A stretch of 64,000 bases of DNA from Triatoma infestans (lineage: Eukaryota; Arthropoda; Insecta; Hemiptera; Reduviidae): the NCBI GenBank assembly GCA_011037195.1, contig JAAEAF010014536.1:50311-114310 (forward strand), given 5' to 3'. This document shows positions 54,258-64,000 of this stretch, piece by piece. How positions within the stretch are numbered: position 1 is the first letter of the stretch; every line of letters begins with the position of its first letter. The position numbers and the translations under genes are program-made. The notes under the pieces were generated by a model that ran no database searches, was not told the DNA's origin, and saw only the letters and a list, made by a program, of their open reading frames with translations.

Positions 54258-55930
54258 GTGTTATTGGAGGAGAGGGGTGTGAATGGGACCCTGGTTAGAT
54301 GGATAAGCAACCTCCTGACTTCGAGGATTGTCTATTCTCGTTTGGGAGTTGCGGAGAGAAGGGTGAAAGCCAGTAGGGGCTTTCTCCAAGGTAGAAGTTT
54401 GTCTCCTCATTTGTGGTGCCTCATCGTTGATGAGCTACTTTGGGAGAAGAACCGTAGGGGATTTTACCTGCAGATGTACTCCGATGATGGGGTAATGCTA
54501 ATCACAGGGAAGCGTCTGAGTGTGGTGAGTGACTTGATGCAGTCGGCGTTATCTTACGTGGAGCAGTGGTGTAGGAACTATGGCTTGTCCGTCAACCCGG
54601 TAAAAAGCTCCTTAGTTCTCTTTACCAGGAAGAGGAAACTGGAAGGGCTTGGGAGACCCAGGCTCTTCGGCAAGGAAGTGCAAATTTGTAGAGAGGTTAA
54701 ATACTTGGGGGTCCTCATTAACAATACGTTGAATTGGCGGGCTCACATTGAGTATGTATGTGAGAAGGGACAGAAGGTTTTCTGGCAGTGTAGGAGATTA
54801 GCGGGTAAGACCTGGGGAGTTAATGAGATTTATGAGAAGTTGGTGAAGCCAAGGATACTCTATGCCGCAGTGGCATGGTGGTCTGGTACCTTGGTGGGAA
54901 GGAACAGCAAGAAATTGCTAGGAGTGCAGCGCACGGCCTGTTTGGCTGTTACTGGCGCGATGAGAACGACACCGACGGTGGCATTGGAGATGCTGTTGAG
55001 GCTAACCCCTCTTCAGTACATGGTAACGGGAGAGGCAATGAAAGGGTACCTCAGAATGAGGTGCAAGGGAGAATGGGTGAGAACCTTTCGGGGGGATCAC
55101 ACTAGGATCGAGGACGAAATTTGGCGAGTGAACCGATTTCTGCTATCCAAACTTGATGAGACGAGCAAGAAATGGGGATTTGAGAGAGATTATGAGATTA
55201 CCATTAGTAGTATAGGGGATGATAACCTCACGAGGCCAACGGAGTCGGGCAGCGGTATTATTCGCTGCTATTCAGATGGCTCTAGGCAGGAGGGCACTGG
55301 CCTGTCGGGGGCGGGAGCATGGTTTCAGGAGTTGGACAGAGGGAGTTCGGTGGCCTTGGGTGGGTTGGCCACGGTCTTTCAGGCAGAGATGGTGGGCATT
55401 ATTGAATGCTGCGACCTGGTGAGGGAGTGGCAGGGAGAGTTCAAGGAAGTGCGGATTTTCTCGGATAGCCAGGCCGCACTAAGGCTTTGAGTAAGCCTTG
55501 GTGGAGTTCGAAATTAGTGGGAGAATGTCGGAGGAAGCTCAATGCTTTAGCTCGGAGGGGTACGGTGCGCCTCTATTGGATACCCGGACACGCGGGAATA
55601 GAGGGGAATGAGAGGGCAGACCAGTTGGCTAGGGAGGGATCATCTCAACCATTTTGCGGTCCTGAACCAGCCCTGGCTGTCACAAAGACGTTTCGTGACA
55701 AACAGATTAGACTTTGGGAGACGAAAGTTTTGGAGAAACGCTGGGGGGACACGCAGGGGTGCCTCCAAGCCAAAAGATTTATAAAGACAATTAGGCAGGG
55801 AACTTCGGAGTATCTCCTGTCCCTTATTAGGACGGATCTGAGGACCCTGATAGGGATAGTGACTGGACACACTTGGGTGTCCAGCCACTTGTTTAATATA
55901 GGGAGGACGTCTAGGAGGACATTTTCTTAA
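54258..55930 (+). mobile_element. R1/I-group LINE: reverse transcriptase plus RNase H, truncated
   Basis: A long open frame (54258-55490) covers the RT palm and thumb: SRGFLQGRSLSP, catalytic YSDD (within MYSDDGVMLITG), EVKYLGVLINNTLNWRAHI, ILYAAVAWW. RNase H starts CYSDGSRQEG, with AEMVGIIE and FSDSQAAL; it is broken by one missing base near 55485 and resumes at 55487 with WIPGHAGIEGNERADQLARE. The GC-rich, nearly intact coding sequence stands out from its AT-rich surroundings, so it is fairly young. The 5' RT half, endonuclease and ORF1 are missing; the 3' end is cut at the R copy at 55931. Codes on plus. Confidence 0.93.
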
Positions 55931-56735
55931 AACGCGGAATTTTAGCCGTCTATTTATTTGTAATTTATTTTGTTTGGATGGTAGAATTGTATAATCAGCT
56001 GTGATAGCACTTAAAAGAAAAACATAAGTTCTATTCCTCCTCCAAATGTGCCCTTAAATGAATTTTCTAAACATTGTACGTTTAGTTGATATACAAAGTT
56101 TGAAGAAAATCGTCGAAGCCATTTTCGAGAAAAGCGCAAGAAAAGTAAAAAAAAAGTATCAGAAAACTGAAGAATACGTTTAAGGAAAAACGCACATCCG
56201 GTCATGCAATTTTTTTCAAACTCGCAATTTCAACAACACATTTAATTATAATTAATATTATTTAGATGACAGAATTAGAAAATAAACTGAAATAGCACTT
56301 TAGAGGAAAACCTAACCCCAAGCCTCCCCCAAAATGACCTTAAATGAATTTTCCCGAAGAAATGTTTCAAATAAAAGTTGTAGCTCTTTGTATGTGTAGT
56401 TCATATACCAAGTTTAAAGAAAATCGTCGGAGTGATTTTTAAGAAAATCGCAAAAAAGTAAAAAAAAAAAAAAATGTATAAAGTGGTACATCCGGTTGAG
56501 GAATTATGACAGATAACGTACAGTCAGATCCTATGGTGATATCTAAACGGAATGTTAAGTTTCCAGCTTCGTTTTTGAGCTATGCTGTTCACGTACATAC
56601 ATACATACACACTCAGACCATTTGCTAAAGACCACTTTTTTGGACTCAGGGGACCTCAAAACGAATATTTTCGGTGAAAACTCGATATCGAAAATTTGAC
56701 ACGATTGCAATACTTCCTCTTCCTAGGTAGGATAG
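55931..56735 (-). repeat. R repeat copy 10, tail truncated
   Basis: Begins inside a module (CCGTCTATTTATTTGTAATT) directly after the LINE and runs to the head (ATACTTCCTCTTCCTAGG). Confidence 0.85.
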
Positions 56736-56772
56736 AAAAAAAATGCAATTAAAACAATATAATAATACTTAC

Positions 56773-56784
56773 CTCATATCCCAT
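56773..56784 (-). other. Candidate upstream 5' exon of the hexosaminidase
   Basis: On the minus strand ATG GGA TAT GAG is followed by a perfect donor GTAAGT. Exon 1 of the hexosaminidase is preceded by a CAG acceptor at 50818, and joining the two is in frame, placing MGYEII before MWTGGALLF. It would create a ~6 kb intron holding a LINE and R repeats. It may equally be a 5' UTR exon or chance. Confidence 0.35.
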
Positions 56785-56894
56785 AGTAACAAATAATTTT
56801 AACTTAAATAACTTATTAGTACTCTCATTTGATTTTTTTATTTACTTACTTGAACTTGTTGAATTTTTGGTCTTTTTCTTTCATTTATATATTT

Positions 56895-57040
56895 TTTTTT
56901 CAAGTTTTCGCAAAAAAATGAAAAAGCCATAGAGTCGCAATTTTTCGGTTGACAGATTTTGATCGAATCCTTCATGCCATATGCGATGGTAATGGTAATA
57001 TCAAGTTTAGGCTCCCTTGATTTTTCGTTTTTGAAATATT
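56895..57040 (-). repeat. R-related fragment (copy 11)
   Basis: CAATTTTTCGGTTGACAG, GGTAATATCAAGTTTAGG, TTTTTCGTTTTTGAAATAT match the R middle block, diverged. Confidence 0.55.
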
Positions 57041-57330
57041 TGTTCTTTGTAAATAGAAATAATTAATATATGTAAATTCCAATATATTGTGCTGTAATGA
57101 TTATGTCAGCTGTTTTTATATTACAATATGTATAAAATTAAGTGAATATTATTTCAAGATTGTTATTATTTATTTTATTATTATAACGTATAATTTAATT
57201 ATTCTTCAATTAAAAAAAAAAAAGAAAAAAATGAATAAAAATTAATTATTCTTCTCAGGTAAGATTTGCTTATTATATATGCTGATTTTCTTCATTAATA
57301 AATAACTTTTATTGCAACAATCTAATTTTT

Positions 57331-57665
57331 CTAAGTATTGTAATCGTGTCAAATTTTGGATATCAAGTTTTCACTGGAAATATCTGTTTTGAGGTCCCCT
57401 GAGTCAAAAAAAGTTGTTTTTAGCAAATGGTCTTTGTGTGTGTATGTGAACAGCATAGCTCAGAAACGAAAAACCGTAGAAAGTTGAAATTTGATATTCC
57501 GTTTAGGTATCAACAGTAAATTATCTGTCAAAATTCCTCAACCGGAAGTACCAGTTTAGTAGTTTTTTTTTTTACGTTTTTACGATTTTCTCAAGAATGG
57601 CTCCGACGATTTTCTTTTAACTTTAAACATCAACCACACATACAAAGAGCTATTTATTTAAAACA
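57331..57665 (+). repeat. R repeat copy 12, truncated
   Basis: AAGTATTGTAATCGTGTCAA to CACACATACAAAGAGCTATT, then stops at the LINE fragment. Confidence 0.8.
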
Positions 57666-58200
57666 AAGGTTTCAGCGTGAGGATGCAGTGGGTTCCCAGT
57701 CACGTCGGGCTGGAAGGGAATGAGAGGGCGGATATCCTGGCTAAGAGAGGTGCAAATGAGGAGCAATGCCCACTTAAAAGCACTCTTAAGTCAGACAAAA
57801 ACCGAATCGAGTCGGCGATTAAGCGCAGCAACTTCGAGCGTTATAAGGCCCTTGCAGGAGGTAAGAAATGGCAGCAGTTGGCAGAAAGAGCTTTTCCCCG
57901 CAACTTGCCTCGCGATGTAGGAGTTGCGGCGTTTCGTCTGGTAACGGCCACGACTATCTGCAAGCTCACTTACACAGAAGTGGCGTGGTTGAGAATGACC
58001 AGTGCCCACTATGCCAGGAAGGGAAAATGGATGCAGAACACCTGGAAGTCTGCGCAGCCTTGAAAGATGTCCGCGACTGCCCGCCTACCAGTGTGGTTCG
58101 GCAATGCAGCAGCGTGCGCGAGTATATTGGGCAGCACGACACCGTATGGCAAAGCTGCCACGAGTGGGCGTTGGATAAAAAAAAAATAATTCTATAACAG
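57666..58200 (+). pseudogene. LINE RNase H C-terminus and zinc segment
   Basis: MQWVPSHVGLEGNERADILA is the end of an RNase H domain; RNLPRDVGVAAFRLVT follows, and after a frame change AHLHRSGVVENDQCPLCQEG with AEHLEVCAAL forms the C-terminal Cys-His segment. 5'-truncated. GC-rich relative to flanks. 58201-58350 looks like 3' UTR. Confidence 0.85.
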
Positions 58201-58350
58201 GCTTTCATTGCCACAGTTTTCAGGTCGCTCAGCAGAAGGTTTTAGGCCTCTTTAAACGGATAGATGGAAATTAATAAGCTTTGCTAAAGAGCCATAGGGC
58301 GCTGCTTTTCAATGTAAACACCCACCATAATAAATAATGCAATTTCAAAT

Positions 58351-59232
58351 AAACGTTTAATAAAAAAGTGTAAGTTTATAGAAAATTGGTTAATTAGAAT
58401 TATTGTAATAATTACAGTAAGAAAATATCGTGTGATTATAGCACGCTGATTTTTTTATTCATGTAACCCGTTATTAAAAAGTTGTTACTAGTTTAGACTA
58501 TTTTATAAATATGGAAATTAAAAATGGAAAAACCAACAACTTCAGTCACAAAAATTCTTTTATTACGGTTACTATAATAATTCTTTTATTAAGACACACA
58601 TTTAACTACGTCTATAAGCAATTGGAATAAAATTACCTTTTCTCTTTTCATTTCCATTATTTGATAAAATTACTTTTTAAAAAAAACTCTTGTTTTCTAT
58701 TTCTAAATCAAAGCAATACTAAAAAGTATAGTTTTATTTTCTCTTAGAATTCAGAAAATTTAACATTCTATTCATTATTATTTGACCTTCCATTTATTTT
58801 ATTGTTATTGCGGTAACTTGTTTTGATTGCTGGCCGTAAAACATTGTGGAAACGTTTGCACTGTTTTAATTTGGTTAACCGTTTTTTTATTAGTAACTTT
58901 TATGGTTTATAAGGGTTTTTGTAACAAATTTAGTTCTAGCCTTGTGATAATGTGCCCCAGTTTTATTGTCAAACTTATTGCAAATTCCATTAAAAAAAAT
59001 AAATAAATAATGTTTTCTCAATTATATGGAAATGGTGAGAGAGAACATTCACAGCTAAGCAGCAATTGTAGATAGATACAACTTGACAAACTTTATATAA
59101 GTAAAACATAATGGCTGCAAACACACATGACTTTCGGTAAACTTTTGGTCTTTTAGCTCACCATAGTTATAGAGACGAGGCATAACGGTGGTTGAGACCA
59201 CTGTGCTCGAAAACAAGTATTGCATAGTTATT
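58351..59232. other. AT-rich intergenic DNA, nothing recognised
   Basis: No domain or repeat family seen on either strand. Confidence 0.4.
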
Positions 59233-60213
59233 ACTTTCTCTTACTCCCAGTAAGAGGAAGTATTGTAATCGTGTCAAATTTTCGATATCAATTTTTCACC
59301 GGAAATATCCGTTTTGTGGTCCCCAAGTCCAAAAAAGTGGGTTTTAGAAAAGGGTATGTGTGTGTGTGTGTGTGTGTGTGTATGTGAACAGCATAGATCA
59401 AAAACGAGAAACCGTAAAAAGTTGAAACTTGATATTACGTTTAGGCATCACTATGGGATCTGACGGTGCGTTGTTTGTCAAAATTCCTCAACCGGAAGTA
59501 CCACTTTAGTAGGTTTTATTTTTTTTTTTAGGATTTTGCAATTTTCTCAAAAATAGCTCCGACGATTTTCTTTTAAACTTGGTATATCAACTACATATAA
59601 AAAGAGCTACAACTTTTATATGAAACATTTCTCTGGGAAAATTCATTTAAGGGCAGTTACGGGGGAGGGGTAGGATTAGGTTTTTATCTAAAGTGCTATT
59701 TCAGTCTATAAGACAATTCTGTCATCTAAATTAAATATGTTGTTGAAATTCCGAGTTTGATAAAAATAGGATAACCGGAAGTGCGTTTGTTTTAACACTT
59801 TACTAAATGATTTTTTCCAGTTTTTCACGATTTTCTCAAAAAATAGCTCCGATGATTTTCATGAACCATCCAATATTAACTACACATACAAAGAGCTACA
59901 AGTTTTGTTTAAAATATTTCTCTGGGAAAATTCATTTAAGGGCACTTTTAGGGGAGGGGTGGGGTTTACAGCTTCCACTAAAGTGGTATAATATTTGATT
60001 ATACAATTCTATCATCCAAACAAAATTAATTAGAAATAAATAGATGGCCAAAATTCCGAGTTTCAAGAAAATTAATAAACCGGAAGTGTGCTTTTACTAA
60101 ACAGTTTTGTCAGTTTTCGATGATTTTCGTTATATTTGGTACATAAACTATAACATTTTATCAATTATAATTTTGAGAACCGGAGTAAGAGAAAGTGTTG
60201 AGTGTTCACACAT
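59233..60213 (+). repeat. R repeat copy 13, full length
   Basis: ACTTTCTCTTACTCCCAGTAAGAGGAAG head, (GT)n at 59358-59380, three modules, then CGGAGTAAGAGAAAGTGTTG and TTCACACA. Head and tail contain mirror copies of ACTTTCTCTTACTCC. Confidence 0.88.
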
Positions 60214-60285
60214 GGTTTTTTTTTTTTTTAATACAATTCGCTAGCTAATAATATCTTGTAGTGTTAAAGTTTTTACATTGAAACT

Positions 60286-60497
60286 TTTTTTTTTTTTTTA
60301 ATTTAAGGTGCTTCAATATCTGTGGTCACTGGCGCCCGGAGCATTCTCAGTGCACTGCCGGCGTCCGGACAGTGTTCTCTTGTTACAGACAATACTGTCT
60401 ATCACCGGCACCTAGGAAGAAAAAATCTAAAGGCAGCACAGCTGGTCCTCCGCGTGAGAGTCCAGCACGCTATCCACTGAGCTAATCCCTTCCCTAC
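60286..60497 (-). repeat. tRNA-SINE copy with box B partly deleted
   Basis: Minus strand: GGGAAGGGATTAGCTCAGTG GATAGCGTGCTGGACTCTCACGCGGAGGAC then directly CAGCTGTGCTGCC; the CCCGGGTTCGAGT stretch is reduced. Its head is the most tRNA-like in the window. Confidence 0.88.
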
Positions 60498-60626
60498 ACT
60501 AACTCTTGATTTGGATTGATGATAAAAATAAAAAAAACATCAACAACGAAAAAGAAGAAAAAAATTAAAACTGTTTATTTATTTTTTTTTTTACAAAATT
60601 TTGATGTTATTTAATTTTTCTTATCT

Positions 60627-60812
60627 CTAGTACTTGGTATTGGCTCCTCGGGCAATACTGAGAACCCTGATACGGCGAGGCATCGATGCAATTAAGTCTT
60701 GAATGTTCTCTGGCCCCGTGATCATTGAAACTGCATAATTTCGACCCCCATAGTTGGCTGCCATTCTGCCATTATGGCTACCAACACTGGATGGTCGCCG
60801 TTCACGTATCAA
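60627..60812 (-). pseudogene. Tc1-like transposase C-terminal fragment
   Basis: Ends SMPRRIRVLSIARGANTKY stop, the characteristic C-terminus of Tc1-like transposases. The upstream part (GGRNYAVSMITG) is not recognised. No terminal repeats seen. Confidence 0.5.
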
Positions 60813-61139
60813 CGTGCGTGAATACTGTGCACATATAAGTAATTTATATCTATATATGTTATATTTACTATATCATTTTCATTATTTTTGTTCCTTCCAA
60901 GTTGCAAAATTAAAAAAAAACAAAAAAACTATTACTTTATCTGAAATATTAATTAGGGAATTAATTTAGGGTGGAGGACGATCTGAGGCATTCTATACTG
61001 CGGATCGGTAGGATTCCATCCTCGTGGTAGTGGATCTTCGGTAACAAAAATTCCAACTTTTACAAAAGCTTCTCATATAGAACTGTCAAGACTGAAGTAG
61101 GAGAAAATAAGCATGTCTTTGGCTTACTAATGTATCAGC

Positions 61140-61420
61140 AGTAAGAAAAAAAAAATATTTTTTTTAGCGAATGGTCTTATGTATGTATGTGTGTCTACAA
61201 AGTATCTCAAAAACGAGGTCACAGGATGCTTTAACTTGATATCCCGTTTAGGTACTACCAGCCAATCTGACATGAAGGTTTCGGCTAAAATTCGTCTAGT
61301 GGAAGTGCGTGCGACTTTGTTGAACAGTTTTTTTCAGCTTTACGCGATTTTGACTTTAAATGGCTCCAACTGTTTTACTTTAAAATTTGCATACCATCTA
61401 TACACATAAAAAATGTCTAT
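61140..61420 (+). repeat. R repeat copy 14, left part
   Basis: TTTTTTTAGCGAATGGTC, CTCAAAAACGAGGTCACAGG, TATCCCGTTTAGGTACTACC, ATGGCTCCAACTGTTTTACT. It continues after the Harbinger element at 62951 (AACTATTATTTGGATCATTTTC) to about 63140. Confidence 0.7.
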
Positions 61421-62092
61421 GGGTATGTCCACACTTGTACGCTTTTCTCTTCCTCTTCCCTTTCAACTTGCGCTTCCTCTTTCCATTTCAACATGCTTGA
61501 ATCATCTGTTCATTGTGCATTTTATCGATGGATTCAGTAAGCGGCATTAGCTATTTGAGCAGGTTATCTGTTTTTGAAAAGTGCACGAAAAAGAAAAAAA
61601 GCAGCGAGCCCTGTGGACAAAGCAGCTTTACAGAAAACGAAATATTGGACTAGTCACAGAATTTCAGCTTGATTTAGGCGTATTTCGGAATTTTACACGT
61701 ATATCGAAGGACAACTTTAACAACTTGTTAAGAATGAAAGAGCCAATCATTTCAAAGAAGAACACTCGTTTTCGAGATGCTATTCTAACTGAAATGAGGC
61801 TACTGATTATGTTGAGGTTTCTCGCTACCTGCGATTCACTAACGTCTTTGGCATATTTATGTAAAGTATCGAAGAAAAGCATATCTGCAATGCTACCAGA
61901 AGTCATGTCGAAATATTATTAATTAATAATAGTTTAATAATATCAGTTAATAATAAAATTATTATTAAAAACAAAATATATACAAACACCACATAACAAA
62001 AATACAATATAACAAAAACTTACGCAGTAATGTATCAATTTATATCAAATAATAACAATACTTTTTTCAAAACGTTCAACGTAAGTAGTCGC

Positions 62093-62331
62093 AGTTTCGA
62101 GCAACACTCACTTCAGTTGGTTGTAAGGTTCAAGAAAATCCCTAAAATCGGCGTTTCAAAGTAAGAGTGAGTTTTCGAGCAACACTCACTTCACTTGGTT
62201 GTAAGGTTCGAGAAGAACCCTAAAATCGGCGTTTCAAACGTAAGAGTGAGTTTTCGAGCAACACTAACTTCAGTTGGTTGTAATGTTCGAGAAAATCCTA
62301 AAATCGGCGTTTCAACCGTAAGAGTGCCGTT
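62093..62331 (+). repeat. Three-unit tandem repeat, ~79 bp
   Basis: Units start TTCGAGCAACACTCACTTCA at ~62095, 62174 and 62253 and share AAATCGGCGTTTCAAA and GTAAGAGTGAG. Confidence 0.85.
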
Positions 62332-62375
62332 TTTTTTTCTTTTCTATTTTTTTTTTTTTTTTTGTTTTTTTTTTT

Positions 62376-62630
62376 TTTTTTTTGGTGACCGGGATTCGCT
62401 ATGGGTGCGCGGGCGGACTAGCAACGCGGAGAGATCAGGGTTCGAAATCAGCCGTGCTGCCCTTAGATTTCTCTCATAGAGCCCATTACAGCTCCTGCCG
62501 GTGATGGACAGGTGTATGTCCGTAAGGGTGCGAGAGCACCTGTCGGAGGCCGGCAGGCACCTGAGAGGCTTGGGGCGCAAATGACCGCGAGACCGCCGAT
62601 TGTGACGACGCCTTACAATTATAAAAAACA
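62376..62630 (+). repeat. tRNA-SINE, divergent subfamily
   Basis: GTGACCGGGATTCGCTATGG head, GGGTTCGAAATC box B, CCGTGCTGCCCTTAGATT, CTGTCGGAGGCCGGCAGGCA, GGCGCAAATGACCG, tail GACGCCTTACAATTATAAAA. More diverged than the others. Lies within the Harbinger relic after long T runs. Confidence 0.8.
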
Positions 62631-63164
62631 AAAAAAAACAAACAAAATAATTTCTTTATCATAAATATTATTAACATACTAAAACAATAACTACTATTTG
62701 AAATTAATTATATAAATATAACCTATACAAGTGTAAACACAGCACATAGCGAGATTAAGAAGACGCATAGAATGTTGAACGAAAATCCAAGTAGTTGGAT
62801 TCACGTGCGCTGTTGGTTGCGTCATGAAAACGAAAGCCCATTCAACTTCCATGAGGCATGCACTAACGCATGCCTCTCGTTCATCACATCGTGCGCTATG
62901 ACGCAAGCCTCTGCTGAAAGAAAAGTTGCACCAGTGTGGACATAACCTATAACTATTATTTGGATCATTTTCCCGAGGAAATTGATCTTTTGTGGTGATC
63001 TGGGAGTACATCAACGTTAAGATTTCCTGTAAAGTACCACTACAAATATAATTTATAGTTCGATCAGCTATAATATTTTAAGATACATTAGAAGGCATTG
63101 CTAAAATTTCAGTTTTGATGAAAATCGAAAATGCGACTTTTAGATTTAGTTTTTTATATTTTAT

Positions 63165-63425
63165 TTTGTAGTCATCAACTGGTTTCGCGCGTTCATCCAT
63201 CAACAGAATTTCTTGATTAACAGTGTGATAACACAGACTCGCTCAGAACAATATCAGTTTACACGCTGTTTTGTTAGAATTTAATTGGATATTATAGAAG
63301 GGCCATATGTTCTTTCCATTTTTAAAATGCATTGTATTTTTAGTTCTTTAAAATTGGAAACACCCATAAAATGTAATCAACGCCTTTTAAAAATGATGGG
63401 TGAACACCCGAAATCGATCTATCGC
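63165..63425. repeat. Decayed copy of palindrome family H2
   Basis: 63165-63265 (minus) keeps GTCATCAACTGGTTTCGCGC and the ACAGTGTGATAACACAGAC loop; 63385-63425 (plus) keeps GGGTGAACACCCGAAATCGAT. Core bases are changed, so inactive. Confidence 0.6.
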
Positions 63426-63479
63426 TAACATAAAAATTTACAACTGATGGTAAGCAACCAGCAACCAGTAAATGAGATG

Positions 63480-64000
63480 ACTCACAATAACGGTAAAGGA
63501 GAAATCACCCAGTGGTGAACCTCCACACTATTTCGCTGCGCATACTTACAAGAGATCACGAGGCCACTACCGCTTCAGACACGACGAGGGGGGTTATCTG
63601 GAATGGATGCTGAGCGAAGTTGATGAATTAATGGATTATGATGATGGGCGAGAGGGTTGTGAAATTTACGGTACAAGGTCATTTATAAATGGAATCTGGA
63701 GATCGGAATGGATTGTCAGGTTAGAAACGTAAAACAGAGCATTGGTTATATAACGGAGTATTTTGGATTGTAAGGTTTGGAGACGGTGGATGTTGGAACG
63801 CTTGATTGAGCCTCATAACTCGAGTCCGTAATTACAAATTGGTTTTAACAGTAGATCGTAGATAAGTACTTTGTTATTTAAAGTTAGTTTTGAGCGTCTG
63901 TCCATTGAGAGAGTCGTTTTGAGTTTTTTATCGCTCACAAAAATTCCAATCCTCTAAAAAAAAACTCTTTTCTAAACTCAAAGACTCCCCACATCCACAA
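63480..64000 (-). mobile_element. Jockey-type LINE fragment running off the window
   Basis: Minus translation in pieces gives [38 protein letters not shown] and FYVSNLTIHSDLQIPFIND, the same RT C-terminal region as at 30909-31690, with frame breaks. Continues past 64000. Confidence 0.75.

Larger units (their letters stand above)
61421..62947 (+). mobile_element. PIF/Harbinger transposon relic with TAT target duplication
   Basis: Ends GGGTATGTCCACACTTGTAC and, mirrored, GGTTATGTCCACACTGGTGC; TAT on both sides. 61581-61922 encodes the N-terminal part of a HARBI1-like nuclease (FRNFTRISKDNFNNLLRM, EMRLLIMLRFLATCDSLTSL, VSKKSISAMLPEV); the catalytic DDE part is gone. It sits inside R copy 14 and contains a tandem array and a SINE. 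Confidence 0.85.

Noticed and set aside
55640..55888. Minus-strand open frames opposite the LINE
   Set aside because: Shadows of the plus-strand RNase H coding region.
59820..60100. R as a Helitron
   Set aside because: It has a 3' hairpin, but no CTRR end, and one copy has a 13-bp target duplication, which Helitrons do not make.
62093..62331. Short repeated units as a CRISPR array
   Set aside because: Units are contiguous 79-bp tandem repeats without spacers, in a eukaryotic transposon.

Overview
The window is AT-rich eukaryotic nuclear DNA. Its genes are split by GT-AG introns (one GC-AG) and packed with transposable elements of many classes. The mix (gypsy/errantivirus-like element with an env-like ORF, BEL/Pao, Jockey/I-type LINEs, Penelope-like elements, Tc1, mariner, PIF/Harbinger, tRNA-derived SINEs) together with a chitinolytic-type GH20 hexosaminidase points to an arthropod, most likely an insect. 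Species is not determinable from sequence alone.

Three host genes can be built by hand from splice sites and reading phase. (1) 20949 down to 1389 and off the left edge, minus strand: a RUN + PDZ + PTB/PID adaptor protein, nine coding exons seen, phases consistent throughout. Its intron 6 (10.7 kb) contains a whole env-bearing LTR retrotransposon. (2) 21324 to 34362, plus strand: galactokinase (Galk), seven exons covering residues 1-355. Intron 3 is 9.7 kb of nested TEs, intron 6 uses a GC donor, and the last ~35 codons could not be located with confidence. (3) 50811 down to 41172, minus strand: a complete GH20 beta-N-acetylhexosaminidase, nine coding exons that sum to exactly 593 codons including stop. 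A possible extra upstream exon lies at 56773-56784. Genes 1 and 2 are head to head with 374 bp between start codons; genes 2 and 3 are convergent.

The rest is mobile DNA. 1-20949: Penelope GIY-YIG relic, three to four palindromes carrying hammerhead-ribozyme cores, an LTR element (6363-13666) nested in a SINE, and a Tc1 element (18351-19889). 21489-33410: SINE, an LTR-element 5' end, a TTA-flanked MITE containing a copy of an anonymous ~1 kb repeat (called R here), a BEL/Pao relic and a Jockey relic. 37192-41171: a ~2.2 kb long-armed palindrome. 41172-64000: hexosaminidase with SINE, mariner, LINE and R copies in its introns, then an R-rich intergenic block with LINE fragments and a PIF/Harbinger relic (61421-62947) that sits in an R copy and itself holds a SINE.

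Most noteworthy: several unrelated hammerhead-ribozyme palindromes of Penelope type in one locus, including one with covarying stem II; the abundant R repeat (about 14 copies, one with a 13-bp target duplication, no recognisable coding domain); resolved nesting orders with target-site duplications; and the GC-AG intron in Galk.
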